Assembly (NCBI GenBank): GCA_025927695.1
Contig: JAICLA010000004.1
Location: forward strand, 1 to 34,805
Origin: Terriglobales bacterium
GTDB lineage: Bacteria > Acidobacteriota > Terriglobia > Terriglobales > Acidobacteriaceae
Reading direction: 5' to 3'
DNA: 34,805 nt
Shown here: piece by piece, positions 1 through 10,098 of the stretch
Layout: each line of letters begins with the position of its first letter
Position numbering within the stretch: position 1 is the first letter of the stretch
Translations under genes and position numbers: made by a program
The notes under the pieces: model-generated
Seen by the model: only the letters and a program-made list of their open reading frames with translations
What the model was told of the DNA's origin: nothing
Databases searched by the model: none

Positions 1-2412
1 ACTTTCGAATGCGATGAGCGGCTGATTGAGGCGCTGTGCTTGCCAATCGGTCTTTTCTTGCTGCCATCCGCTGGCGTGTGGGGCGAGACCGAAAAGGATC
101 TCGTGATGTCCCAGGTCTTGTGTTCCTTGGTCTTCGTATCCACCGCGGGTGCCGGGAGTGCGAACGAGGGTGAGACGGATGGTATTGTCGTCGCGCTTGT
201 CTGAACCGTTCTTGGTGTCAGTGAGAATGGTCGCGCCGGCGCCGCTTTGTGCGTCGCTGAGATCGATCCACTGGTGTGAAGCTACTTCGAACTGGCGCTC
301 ATCTTCGGTTGGACGCTGGATGGTACCAACGTCCCAGTTGTAGGTGGCGATTTGATTTTTCGCCTTGAGCGGGAAGACTGCCTTGAGATTCACGCCTTGC
401 GTCTTCCAATCGATGGAGTTGGCGAACTCGATGCGGTTGCCGGCGTCCCCGGATGCGAGACGGATGGTCTGCGTGAAATGTGAACCCTCGGCTTCGCGGT
501 CGATCTCGAGCGCAACGCGCACGGGGCCGTTTTCCACGATACGGACTTTCGCCGGACCAGTCACGTAGGCTTTCGGCTCGCGCTGTTCGTCTTCGAAGTC
601 CATGTTCCAGGCGGGCCACTGGCGGGGATTATCGATGGAGATGGCCAAGCGTATGGGGGCGGATAGAACTTCTTGATTTGATTTCTTGTCGATGATGCTT
701 GAGACATCGCCATTGCGATCAATGCTGATACGAAAACGGTCGTTCTCGAGGGAGGAATCGGTGATCTTCAAAGATGAAGCAACTGTGGAAGCGGACGATG
801 TTGGACGAACGTCGTAGACTGAGTATCCGATGGACGGAATTTTCGCGAGGAAAAGTATCTTTGTTCTGCCGTTAGGTTGATCGACTAATTGAGCGGGAGC
901 AGCTACTCCGTCAGGGCCTACAGTCTCGACCGCATGAGTGTTTTCCGGCAGAGCAATGTCAGCCTCGACGACATCTTCGCGTGCAATATTCAGCGGGTTG
1001 TACACCACGATCGCAATCCCCTGAACTCGCGTGTCCATCTGCGCCGCCACGGCGCTTGTTGCAGTGGTCATGACGGCGGCGAATTGGTTCATTGCGATGA
1101 CGTCGTCATTCCAGGCGAATTCGAATGCTTTGGGAGTCGCGGTGCCCGGAAGAATGTCGTGGAACTGGCCACCCATGACGAGCGTCCACGCATTGTTCAA
1201 ACGCTGTTGCTGATAAGGAAGGGCTCCGAGCCATGCGGCTGCAACTGAAGATTCCTCAGCGGCGGCGGCGAGCAGTTCGTTCTTGCGCATCCAGCGTTTT
1301 TGATATGCCTCTGAGGTGAGCGAGCCGGCGGAGTGATTGATGAGCTCGAGGTCGCCTTTGTAGCGAGGCATCTTGTCCGTGTTGCAGCAGGCGGCAATGT
1401 CATTGAAGATCTGATCGGCTTTGGCCCACTGTACGTTGATCGGACCACCCCCGAATCCGTTGGTGCGGGTGATGATCGACTCCATGTTCTTCAGAGAAGT
1501 CTCGTCAGGTGCGCCGCCGATGTCGCCCGTCCCGACGTAATGAAAATCGGCTTTTATGCCGGTAAGGTCGCCATTGATCTGGATACGCTTGACCCAATCT
1601 TCCTGTCGATTGCGTTGCTGGCCCTCCTGCGCGGCGGGTACGTCAGGCGACTTGCTGATGTCGTATGTGACCTCGCTTCCGTAGCTCAGCGGATTGAGCG
1701 CAGCGATGACGCTGCTTCCATCAAGCCCTTCCCAAACGCCAACGTTGAAAGGGATACCTTCAGGCGTTTGCTCGGGCGAATGTGGGCCGCCTACATGCGG
1801 CGCCGGCTGCCATCCGGATGAAAGCTTCTGCGTGGAGAATCCTTTGATGCCGGCATGGTTCAAGATGCTGGGTAATGAAGCGGGAAAGCCGAAACAATCC
1901 GGCAACATGTATTCGTTGCTGGCGATGCCGAACTCGCGGCGAAAGAACTGATTGCCGTACAGCACCTGACGAATGATGGATTCGGCATTAGGAGAATTGA
2001 CGTCGCCTTCTTCCATCGAGGAGCCGGCAGGGAACCAGCGTCCGGCTGCGACATATTTCTTCATGCGGTCGAAATCCGCGGGGTAATACTCCTTCATCAA
2101 GCGATAACGGTTCGCTCCGGTGAAGTTGAAGATATAGTGCGGATATTTTTCAAACAGAGCGAAATTGTTGCGCAGCGTCTTGGAAAGATATTCCTGGATG
2201 GTCTGTGGATATTCCCATCGCCATTCTGTGTCTAAGTGCGCGTAGCCGACGACGTACAGCGTGGGGTCCTTGCTGAGATCCGTCTTTGGCTGCGTGCTTC
2301 TTTTCTGAGTGCTCTTCGGCGCAGATGTCACGGGCTTCGGCTTAGAAGTTTGTGCGGCGGTCGAAGCCAACAAGGCGCAGACAAAAATGCCAAAGGTGCG
2401 GCGGATGGACAT
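1..2412 (-). CDS. GH38-type alpha-mannosidase, secreted, C-terminus truncated by window edge
   Basis: Manual reverse translation from ATG at 2412: MSIRRTFGIFVCALLASTAAQTSKPKPV...DPTLYVVGYAHLDTEWRWEYPQTIQEYL; near the edge ...GHHEILFGLAPHASGWQQEKTDWQAQRLNQPLIAFES. Both ends were read in the same family context; the ORF is open through position 1 and absent from the ORF track. Confidence 0.85.
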   Translation of the reverse strand, partial: MSIRRTFGIFVCALLASTAAQTSKPKPVTSAPKSTQKRSTQPKTDLSKDPTLYVVGYAHLDTEWRWEYPQTIQEYLSKTLRNNFALFEKYPHYIFNFTGANRYRLMKEYYPADFDRMKKYVAAGRWFPAGSSMEEGDVNSPNAESIIRQVLYGNQFFRREFGIASNEYMLPDCFGFPASLPSILNHAGIKGFSTQKLSSGWQPAPHVGGPHSPEQTPEGIPFNVGVWEGLDGSSVIAALNPLSYGSEVTYDISKSPDVPAAQEGQQRNRQEDWVKRIQINGDLTGIKADFHYVGTGDIGGAPDETSLKNMESIITRTNGFGGGPINVQWAKADQIFNDIAACCNTDKMPRYKGDLELINHSAGSLTSEAYQKRWMRKNELLAAAAEESSVAAAWLGALPYQQQRLNNAWTLVMGGQFHDILPGTATPKAFEFAWNDDVIAMNQFAAVMTTATSAVAAQMDTRVQGIAIVVYNPLNIAREDVVEADIALPENTHAVETVGPDGVAAPAQLVDQPNGRTKILFLAKIPSIGYSVYDVRPTSSASTVASSLKITDSSLENDRFRISIDRNGDVSSIIDKKSNQEVLSAPIRLAISIDNPRQWPAWNMDFEDEQREPKAYVTGPAKVRIVENGPVRVALEIDREAEGSHFTQTIRLASGDAGNRIEFANSIDWKTQGVNLKAVFPLKAKNQIATYNWDVGTIQRPTEDERQFEVASHQWIDLSDAQSGAGATILTDTKNGSDKRDDNTIRLTLVRTPGTRGGYEDQGTQDLGHHEILFGLAPHASGWQQEKTDWQAQRLNQPLIAFES

Positions 2413-2508
2413 GAACTCTCTCCCGAATTCGTGCGGGATATGTATACACGCTTGGCGGAGCGGATGGCGAGTTTGTGCGGGGAGGGGACCGAAAATTTAT
2501 GTGAAAAC

Positions 2509-2585
2509 TGGTGGCGGCGTGTGGACTCGAACCACAGACCTACGGATTATGAGACCGTCGCTCTAACCACCTGAGCTACGCCGCC
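2509..2585 (-). tRNA. tRNA with CAT anticodon (elongator Met likely; Ile2 with lysidine not excluded)
   Basis: GGCGGCGTAGCTCAGGTGGTTAGAGCGACGGTCTCATAATCCGTAGGTCTGTGGTTCGAGTCCACACGCCGCCACCA; 7-bp acceptor stem, TGTGG/CCACA T stem, encoded CCA. Confidence 0.95.
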
Positions 2586-2596
2586 GATTGTGAGGG

Positions 2597-2632
2597 AAGA
2601 AAAAAGAAGCCGCCTGGACGGGCGGTCTCTCT
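2597..2632 (-). terminator. terminator-like hairpin between promoter and tRNA
   Basis: Minus strand AGAGAGA-CCGCC-cgtcca-GGCGG-CTTCTTTTTTCTTCC: GC stem extended by a purine/pyrimidine stem with one A.C mismatch, then a T-rich run. Confidence 0.45.
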
Positions 2633-2649
2633 AAGACTCAACTCGTACG

Positions 2650-2678
2650 ATTCTAAAAGCAGCTTAAAACGCTGTCAA
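2650..2678 (-). promoter_or_regulatory. sigma70-type promoter for the tRNA transcript
   Basis: Minus strand TTGACA (2673-2678), 17 bp spacer, TAGAAT (2650-2655). Confidence 0.7.
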
Positions 2679-2778
2679 ACTTGAGCTTGCGCGGAATCCA
2701 TACAACTCGCAAATCGCCTCGGGCACTCTCATCATGCAAAGATCGTGTGCGGGTGAAAAAACTTTCTCCGGGGTATTG

Positions 2779-4515
2779 ATGTCAGTGCAAAAGGGACTTG
2801 CCCGTCTTAGTTTTCTTCTCATCGTTTTATTCGGAATCCTCCAGCTCACTGGGTGCGGTGGGGGTCTGGGAGCGTCCAGCGAGCCGGCTCCGACTGGCAC
2901 GACTACGCCTTCGCCCACTCCACCAACGACACCGACTACGCCCGCTCCCCCTACATCTGGTTCTGCCCTGCCGGGCATCTTCCGCTACAAGATCGATCTA
3001 TCTGGAACGGGCGCCAACACAAACGAAACTGCACTCACCCTTAGCAACGTGAATGCCACCAGCTTCGGTCGGCTCATGAAAAAAGGACTCGACGGGCTGA
3101 TCTTCGCGGAGCCGCTCTACGTGGCGAATCTATCGATCGCGGGCGGGACTCACAACGTGTTGTACGTGGCCACCGAACATGACATCGTCTACGCGCTCGA
3201 TGCCGACAGTCTGGCAGTTCTATGGACGCGCAACTTTACTGATCCCGCGAACGGTGTGACCACCGTCGCCAACGCGAATGACGGCAAAGGGCGCACTTTC
3301 CTTGGGCCCACCGTCGGCATTACTGGTACCCCAGTTATAGATTCCAATTCACAGACGCTTTACGTTTCTGCAATGACGAATGAGAAAGGCGCGATCAAGC
3401 ACAAACTGCATGCCATTAGCTTGATCGATGGCTCTGAAAAGTTCGGCGGGCCGACCGAGTTTGTCGCTACCGCAGCGGGCACTGGCATCGGCAATGACGG
3501 TAATGGGAATATCCCGTTCCTTCCTGAGCCGCAGAACCAGCGCACCGGATTGTTGCTGGTGAATGGCGTAGTCTATGTCGCCTTCGCTTCTTACTCTGAT
3601 GTAGAGCCATATCACGGCTGGGTCTTCGCCGTGGACGCTTCGACAATGAAGATCCTTGCTTCTTTGAATGTGACGCCGAGTACCGAAGGCGGCGGCATCT
3701 GGCAATCAGGCGCGGCTCCGGTAGCGGACGCCGAAGGCAACGTTTATCTGCAGACCGGCGATGGTGAGTTCACCATGAATACCGGTGGCAAAGATATAGG
3801 CGACAGCACACTCAAGCTGCATCTCGACGGCAATAGTCTGGACATCGTGGATTGGTTCACGCCGTTCAACCAGGATTGTCTTAATCGGGGTGATCTTGAT
3901 TACGGCTCTGGTGGTGCGATGCTGCTGCCCGACCAGACCGGCGCACATCCGCATCTTCTCATCGCAGGCACAAAAGAAGGACGGATCTACTTGCTTGACC
4001 GCGACAATCTTGGCCACTTCAGCGCCAGTGGCAGCAATCCGCAGATCCCGCAAGACCTGTTGATCAATCCAGCGCCATGCGGGCAAACGAGCAACGACAC
4101 TACGTTCCGCATCTACGGCACTCCTACGTTGTGGAATAACACGGTCTACATGGGCTCAGTGTTCAGTGGCGTGCGAGCATTCAGTCTGGCGAATGCTCAC
4201 CTCACACAGACTGGCATCACCAACGCGACCATCCAAGGCAACGGGCAACAAGGTCGAGGCGTGATTCCGGTCATCACTGCAAATGGCAGCACGCAAGGGA
4301 TTCTGTGGTTCGTGGAGTTTCGGCTCGATCACACGATCGTGTTGCACGCCTATGACGCTGCCAATCTGAGCCACGAACTCTACAACTCAAATCAGAATGC
4401 GGGGCGCGATGCGTTAGGTAACGGTGCGGTATTCGTGGTGCCAACAATCATTAATGGCAAGGTATATGTGACCTCCGGCGGGGGCACATTGAATGTGTAC
4501 GGAATCTTGCACTAA
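2779..4515 (+). CDS. PQQ-like beta-propeller lipoprotein
   Basis: Lipobox-like signal (LLIVLFGILQLTGCGGG), Pro/Thr linker, repeated blades (VLYVATEHDIVYALDADS, GRIYLLDRDNLGHF). Track start is 2734; ATG at 2779 better fits a signal peptide. Confidence 0.8.
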   Translation: MSVQKGLARLSFLLIVLFGILQLTGCGGGLGASSEPAPTGTTTPSPTPPTTPTTPAPPTSGSALPGIFRYKIDLSGTGANTNETALTLSNVNATSFGRLMKKGLDGLIFAEPLYVANLSIAGGTHNVLYVATEHDIVYALDADSLAVLWTRNFTDPANGVTTVANANDGKGRTFLGPTVGITGTPVIDSNSQTLYVSAMTNEKGAIKHKLHAISLIDGSEKFGGPTEFVATAAGTGIGNDGNGNIPFLPEPQNQRTGLLLVNGVVYVAFASYSDVEPYHGWVFAVDASTMKILASLNVTPSTEGGGIWQSGAAPVADAEGNVYLQTGDGEFTMNTGGKDIGDSTLKLHLDGNSLDIVDWFTPFNQDCLNRGDLDYGSGGAMLLPDQTGAHPHLLIAGTKEGRIYLLDRDNLGHFSASGSNPQIPQDLLINPAPCGQTSNDTTFRIYGTPTLWNNTVYMGSVFSGVRAFSLANAHLTQTGITNATIQGNGQQGRGVIPVITANGSTQGILWFVEFRLDHTIVLHAYDAANLSHELYNSNQNAGRDALGNGAVFVVPTIINGKVYVTSGGGTLNVYGILH

Positions 4516-4703
4516 ATGCGCGGCTGAAAGGGCAAATTCTGCAAGAATCTGCACATTTTCATAGAATGCCGAGTGGCGCTTCTCCCACAATGTGATTAAG
4601 CAGATTTTTTGCTTGTCCGAAGCCCTTTTTTTGAACTACTCTCTCTCACCTGCTTTTCCCAGGCCCCTTTGTAAATCCTTTAAGACCCAAGAGGCGCCAC
4701 CTC

Positions 4704-6086
4704 ATGTTCAAAGTACCTTCGCGCAGACATTTCGCACTGATTGCTTCCATTTGTACGCTGCTTTTGTTTTTCACCTATGGAGTAACAGCGGACAGCCATT
4801 CTCCTAACCTCCAGGCATTCCCTAACGGTAGCGGCACGCTGAAGACTTTTTCCACCCAGGGCAGCATCAACCTGAGCAGTGCTTTCTTCCAAAGTCTAGG
4901 AACGAATGGACGGACGTGCGCCAGTTGCCATGAGCCCACCGATGGTTGGGGGATAACGCCGGAGCATGTGCAGGCGCGCTTTGATGCTGATGGCGGCCTC
5001 GATCCGATCTTCAGTCCAGTGGATGGCGCGGTCTGCCCCACGGCGGACGTCTCCACAGTAGATGCCCGACGCCAGGCGTATCGCATGCTGTTGACCAAAG
5101 GTTTGATCCGCGTATCGATGCCGATGCCGGCGAATGCGGCGTTTACGTTAGAGTCGATCGACGATCCTTATAACTGTGCCACACCGCAAGCGCTGGCGCT
5201 GTTCCGCCGTCCGTTGCCGGCCACGAACCTGCGCTTCCTGAGCGCGGTCATGTGGGACGGTCGCGAGAGCGCAGCCGGACAATCGCTCGTTTACGATCTG
5301 ACTTCGCAGGCGAACGACGCAACGCTCGGCCACGCGCAAGCCTCAGCGGCGCCTACTGCCGCGCAGTTGAAAGACATTGTGGACTTCGAAATGTCGTTGA
5401 CGTCCGCGCAGGCTACTGACAACGACGCTGGCAACTTGGACGCTGAAGGCGGCAACGGCGGTCCGCAGAGCTTAGTTTCGCAAGAATTCTTCTTAGGTAT
5501 TAACGATCCGCTTGGCCTGAATCCGACGGGCAAACCGTTCGACTCAAGCGCCATGACCATGTACGCGAAGTGGGCGAACCTGAACAGCTCGCCGAACGCG
5601 AAGTATAGTGAAGCGCGCGCTGCAGTCGCCCGTGGTGAAGTGCTGTTCAACACGCTGCCTATCCCGATTGAAGGCGTTGCCGGCATCAATGATGTCTTGA
5701 ACCAGAAGACTGTGATCGGAAACTGCACCACGTGCCACGATTCACCGAACGTGGGCGACCACTCTGTTTCGCAGCCGTTGAATATCGGTCTGGTGGATGC
5801 ATCACGTCGCACGCCCGACATGCCGCTCTACACCTTCCGTTGCAACCTGACCGGACAGACGATTCAAGTGACCGATCCGGGGCGAGCATTGATCTCGGGA
5901 CGGTGTGAAGATATCGGCAAGTTCAAAGGCGCGATCCTGCGTGGCTTGGCTTCCCGTGCACCGTACTTCCATAACGGAAGCGCTGCGACTTTGATGGACG
6001 CGGTGGAGTTCTACAACACGAGGTTCAACCTGCAACTGAGTTCTCAACAGAAGTCTGACTTGGTAGCATTCCTGAAAACTCTGTAG
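4704..6086 (+). CDS. Di-haem cytochrome c peroxidase/MauG-like protein
   Basis: Signal peptide; two CXXCH motifs (CASCH, CTTCH); C-terminal GLASRAPYFHNGSAATLMDAVEFYNTRF typical of the CCP/MauG superfamily. Confidence 0.85.
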   Translation: MFKVPSRRHFALIASICTLLLFFTYGVTADSHSPNLQAFPNGSGTLKTFSTQGSINLSSAFFQSLGTNGRTCASCHEPTDGWGITPEHVQARFDADGGLDPIFSPVDGAVCPTADVSTVDARRQAYRMLLTKGLIRVSMPMPANAAFTLESIDDPYNCATPQALALFRRPLPATNLRFLSAVMWDGRESAAGQSLVYDLTSQANDATLGHAQASAAPTAAQLKDIVDFEMSLTSAQATDNDAGNLDAEGGNGGPQSLVSQEFFLGINDPLGLNPTGKPFDSSAMTMYAKWANLNSSPNAKYSEARAAVARGEVLFNTLPIPIEGVAGINDVLNQKTVIGNCTTCHDSPNVGDHSVSQPLNIGLVDASRRTPDMPLYTFRCNLTGQTIQVTDPGRALISGRCEDIGKFKGAILRGLASRAPYFHNGSAATLMDAVEFYNTRFNLQLSSQQKSDLVAFLKTL

Positions 6087-6104
6087 TCATCCGGCAAAAC
6101 AATC

Positions 6105-6142
6105 ACGCCAGCGGCAAAAGTCGCTGGCGTTTCTTTTGTTTT
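6105..6142. terminator. Bidirectional rho-independent terminator between convergent genes
   Basis: ACGCCAGCG gcaaaagt CGCTGGCGT followed by TTCTTTTGTTTTG; on the minus strand the stem is followed by GATTGTTTTG. Confidence 0.9.
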
Positions 6143-6149
6143 GACATTC

Positions 6150-7100
6150 TTAGGCCGCGTCTTTGCGCTTGGTCGGGTCGTCGCTCAGCAATGCCGGCTG
6201 TATCGACATGCGGAACATGGTCGGCTCTTTCTGGCGAATGGTCTTCTCGATACGGTGAATCGCTTTCTCGATCTCTGCTACATTTAGCCCGCGTTGAAAC
6301 TGCACTTCCACGATCAGCAAGGCTTCGTTCGGCCCCAACTGCATGGTATTCAGTAGCCCCACCGCCTCTACTGTTGGATCAGCAGTGATCAACTGCCGCA
6401 CTTTCCCGATACGTTTGCGCGTGGTGCGCTCGCCGATGAGAAGTGCTCCGGTCTCGCGTCCCATGAAGAAGGCAAGTCCGGCGAGTAGTACGCCGATGAG
6501 GATCGATCCGGCTGGGTCGAAATAGGGACTGTGAAAATGATGCCCGAGGAAAACGGCAAGAAACGCGATGGCGTTTCCCGCCAAGCCCGCGCAGTCTTCA
6601 AGGAAAACGGTAAATATCGTTGGGTCCTTGCTTCCGACGATCTCGTCAAAAACGCTTTCATTCCTGCTTTTTTGACGGCGTAACTCGCGGTATGACACCT
6701 GCCAGGAATACAGATCGAGCGCTGCGGCGATGAGGAGCACTACATAACTTACCGTGGGACTGCCGGAACTGAGATGCGGATCCATCATCTCGCGGATACC
6801 GTGATAGATGGTGACTCCGCCGCCGGCGCCGAAGATGTACACCGCGACCAGGAGAGAATAAAAGTAGAGGGCTTTGCCGTGCCCGAAGGGATGAAGCCGA
6901 TCGGGCGGCCGTTTGCTGCGATGCATGCCCCATAGCAGGAGAACTTCGTTGCCGCTGTCCACACTAGTGTGGATCGCTTCTGCCAGCATCGACGAACTTC
7001 CGGAAACGGCAGCTGCGAAAAACTTGGCGCAGGCAATGGCAAGGTTTGAGAAGATCGCCACCCATACCACTTTTTTGGAGCGGTCCATCGCCATGTGCAT
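6150..7100 (-). CDS. Cation diffusion facilitator (CDF) family transporter
   Basis: MLAEAIHTSVDSGNEVLLLWGMHRSKRPPDRLHPFGHGKALYFYSL: CDF signature with HPFGHGK. Confidence 0.9.
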   Translation of the reverse strand: MHMAMDRSKKVVWVAIFSNLAIACAKFFAAAVSGSSSMLAEAIHTSVDSGNEVLLLWGMHRSKRPPDRLHPFGHGKALYFYSLLVAVYIFGAGGGVTIYHGIREMMDPHLSSGSPTVSYVVLLIAAALDLYSWQVSYRELRRQKSRNESVFDEIVGSKDPTIFTVFLEDCAGLAGNAIAFLAVFLGHHFHSPYFDPAGSILIGVLLAGLAFFMGRETGALLIGERTTRKRIGKVRQLITADPTVEAVGLLNTMQLGPNEALLIVEVQFQRGLNVAEIEKAIHRIEKTIRQKEPTMFRMSIQPALLSDDPTKRKDAA

Positions 7101-7187
7101 TTGGATGCGCTGGCTTTAGGCGGTGTAGCAAACTGACGCCGCACGAAAGTGGCAACCTTTTATGCCGATGCGTGTAAGCTAATCGGC

Positions 7188-7880
7188 GTGAATCCAGCAG
7201 AATCAGAAAAGAAGCTGGCCGCCGAGGCGGCCGTCGAATATGTGAACGACGGCATGGTCATTGGTCTGGGCACAGGCAGCACCGCTGCCTATGCCGTGGT
7301 GAAGATCGGCGAACGAGTGAAGGAGGGTTTGCACATCACGGCTACGTCATCTTCGCTAGCCACCGAACAACTGGCGCGCGGCCTGAATATTCCGCTGCTG
7401 GAGTTTAGCGGGATCTCGCGGCTCGATCTGGCGATCGACGGCGCAGATGAGATCGATCCACAGCTGCGTGCGGTGAAGGGCGGAGGCGGCGCGCTGTTTC
7501 GCGAAAAGATATTAGCGGCAGCTTCAGACAGGATGATCTGCATCGCCGACCCAAGTAAGTTGGTGGAGAGACTTGGCAAGGCGAAGTTGCCGGTGGAAGT
7601 GCTGCCGTTCGCCGCTGCGTTCGTGGAAAAGTCGTTAGGCGATTTATGCACTCGCGTGGCCGTTCGTCAGTCGGGATCAGGCTCGCGATTTGTGACTGAT
7701 CAGGGCAATTGCATCTTCGATATGCATTTTGATGAGCCCTACGATCCACTAGAACTGGCTACCGCACTTAAGACGATACCCGGAGTGATCGAGCACGGGT
7801 TGTTCCTTTCCGAGATCGACATGCTGATCGTCGCGCATGGGGACAAGGTCGCGAAGATCAATCGCCAAGGCATGCTCTGA
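7188..7880 (+). CDS. rpiA: Ribose-5-phosphate isomerase A
   Basis: VIGLGTGSTAAYAV, DGADEIDPQLRAVKGGGGALFREKILA, SKLVERLGKAKLPVEVLPF. Track start 7149 (GTG); GTG at 7188 also plausible. Confidence 0.95.
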   Translation: MNPAESEKKLAAEAAVEYVNDGMVIGLGTGSTAAYAVVKIGERVKEGLHITATSSSLATEQLARGLNIPLLEFSGISRLDLAIDGADEIDPQLRAVKGGGGALFREKILAAASDRMICIADPSKLVERLGKAKLPVEVLPFAAAFVEKSLGDLCTRVAVRQSGSGSRFVTDQGNCIFDMHFDEPYDPLELATALKTIPGVIEHGLFLSEIDMLIVAHGDKVAKINRQGML

Positions 7881-7919
7881 CCTGCGCATGCGTCAAGACT
7901 GCGCTAAAATTCCAGTCCC

Positions 7920-10097
7920 ATGATAAACCTCCTTCGCTTCGCGCTCCTGTTTGTATTCTCTTGCGCCGCCGTAGCCGCGGACAATGCCGACATCACCCGC
8001 TGGAAGACTGAAGCCACGCACGTGACTATCACGCGTGACGATTGGGGTATTGCGCACGTGGTCGGCAACACCGATGCCGACGCGGTCTTCGGCATGATCT
8101 ATGCGCAATGCGAAGACGACTTCAATCGCGTGGAAACCAATTACATCAATGCGTTGGGCAGGCTAGCGGAGTCGGAAGGCGAATCAAAGATCTACCAGGA
8201 CCTGCGCCAGAAGTTGTTCATGGATCCTGAGGTGTTGAAGAAACAATATGGCGAATCGCCCGACTGGCTGAAGAAGCTTATGGATGCCTTCGCGGACGGC
8301 GCGAACTTCTATCTGTACAAGCATCGGGAAGTGAAACCACTCGTGATCACCCGCTTCGAACCGTGGATGGCAATGAGCTTTACCGAAGGCAGCATTGGCG
8401 GAGACATTGAGCGCGTGAATCTACGTGAGCTTGGGGCCTTTTATGGAAAGAATGATAAGAATGTAGCGCAATTGGTACCAGCTGAAGACTATGACGCGCC
8501 GGAACCCGAGCCATCGGGTTCGAACGGGATCGCTATTGCGCCCTCGAATACCACAAATCACCACGCGCTTCTGCTCATCAATCCCCATACGTCGTTCTTC
8601 TTCCGCTCAGAACTGCAGATGACAAGCCACGAGGGGTTGAACGCTTACGGAGCCGTGACTTGGGGACAGTTCTTCATCTATCAAGGTTTCAATGATCACA
8701 CCGGATGGATGCACACTTCGAGCGGCGTAGATGCAGTGGATGAGTATGTCGAGCAAGTCAGCAAGAGTGGCGGCCACTACGTTTATAAGTACGGCAGTGA
8801 AGAACGACCTGTAAAAGAGAGAATCATTCATGTTCCGTATAAGACCGACCACGGTATGGCTGACAAGACGTTTACCGCGTACTTCACTTCACATGGGCCC
8901 GTGATCCGCGAAGCGGATGGAAAGTGGATAACCATCCAGTTGATGCAGCGTCCGATCGAAGCGTTAGAGCAATCTTACTTGCGTACCAAAACCGCGAATT
9001 ACGCGGCTTATCGCAAGACCATGGACCTGCAGGCAAATTCGTCCAACAACACGATTTTTGCGGACTCTGATGGCGACATTGCGTACTTTCACGGAAACTT
9101 CATCCCTAAACGCAATGACAAGTACGACTATACGAAACCGGTGGACGGCAGCAATCCAGATACAGATTGGCACGGATTGCTGACTGTCGATCAGACGCCG
9201 CATCTGCTGAATCCGAAGAGCGGATGGCTTTATAACTCGAACAACTGGCCATGGTCCGGCGCGGGCGATAGCAGTTTGAAGAAAGAAGACTTTCCTGCTT
9301 ATGTTGAGACCGGCGGCGAATCTGCGCGCGGATTGCACGCCATTCGCCTGCTGACTAACAAAAAAGATTTCACTGCGGATTCCTTGCGCACCTCAGCCTA
9401 CGATAGTTACCTGCCTTGGTTTGAAAAAACCATTCCTGCGCTGGTGAAGGCGTGGGAGCAAGACTCGGATGCACAGCAGAAGTCGGCGCTCGCAGACCAG
9501 GTCGCGCTCTTACGTAAATGGGATTTTCGCTGGGGAGTCGATTCAGTGCCGACTTCGCTCGCCGTCTTCTGGGGCGAAGACATCACGCGCGCTATGGCCA
9601 AGCAGCGCGGACGACGCGGTGGAATAGGCTATGACGACGTTGTAGCGGCACCACCGCAAATGATGTTGGCTTCCCTCGCCGCGGCCACCGATAAACTAAA
9701 ATCCGACTTCGGAAAATGGCAAACGCCTTGGGGAGAAATCAATCGTTTCCAACGCGTTAACGGCGACATCGTTCAACCCTTCAACGATTCGTTGCCCAGC
9801 ATTCCGGTGGAGTTCACAAGTTCGATGTGGGGATCACTGGCATCTTTCGGCGCGCACGCTTATCCCGGGACTAAAAAATGGTATGGCACGAGCGGCAATA
9901 GCTTTGTCGCGGTCGTCGAATTCGGACCGCAAGTTCACGCGGTAGCTGTGACCGCTGGCGGTGAAAGCGGCCATCCAAACTCGAAACATTTCAACGACGA
10001 AGCCGAGCGCTACAGCACCGGCAACTTGCGCGAGGTCTACTTTTATCCGGCGCAACTCAAAGGGCACACGGAAAAGCAGTATCGTCCTGGAGAATAA
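7920..10097 (+). CDS. Penicillin acylase family (S45 Ntn-hydrolase) secreted protein
   Basis: Signal peptide; ITRDDWGIAHVVGNTDADAVFGMIYAQCEDDFNR; autoprocessing-type GSNGIAIAPSNTTNHHALLLINPH. Confidence 0.9.
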   Translation: MINLLRFALLFVFSCAAVAADNADITRWKTEATHVTITRDDWGIAHVVGNTDADAVFGMIYAQCEDDFNRVETNYINALGRLAESEGESKIYQDLRQKLFMDPEVLKKQYGESPDWLKKLMDAFADGANFYLYKHREVKPLVITRFEPWMAMSFTEGSIGGDIERVNLRELGAFYGKNDKNVAQLVPAEDYDAPEPEPSGSNGIAIAPSNTTNHHALLLINPHTSFFFRSELQMTSHEGLNAYGAVTWGQFFIYQGFNDHTGWMHTSSGVDAVDEYVEQVSKSGGHYVYKYGSEERPVKERIIHVPYKTDHGMADKTFTAYFTSHGPVIREADGKWITIQLMQRPIEALEQSYLRTKTANYAAYRKTMDLQANSSNNTIFADSDGDIAYFHGNFIPKRNDKYDYTKPVDGSNPDTDWHGLLTVDQTPHLLNPKSGWLYNSNNWPWSGAGDSSLKKEDFPAYVETGGESARGLHAIRLLTNKKDFTADSLRTSAYDSYLPWFEKTIPALVKAWEQDSDAQQKSALADQVALLRKWDFRWGVDSVPTSLAVFWGEDITRAMAKQRGRRGGIGYDDVVAAPPQMMLASLAAATDKLKSDFGKWQTPWGEINRFQRVNGDIVQPFNDSLPSIPVEFTSSMWGSLASFGAHAYPGTKKWYGTSGNSFVAVVEFGPQVHAVAVTAGGESGHPNSKHFNDEAERYSTGNLREVYFYPAQLKGHTEKQYRPGE

Positions 10098-10098
10098 A

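Noticed and set aside
149-2566. Numerous plus- and minus-strand track ORFs across 149-2566
   Set aside because: They are shadow ORFs of the left-truncated GH38 gene, whose frame runs unbroken from 2412 to the edge with family motifs at both ends.
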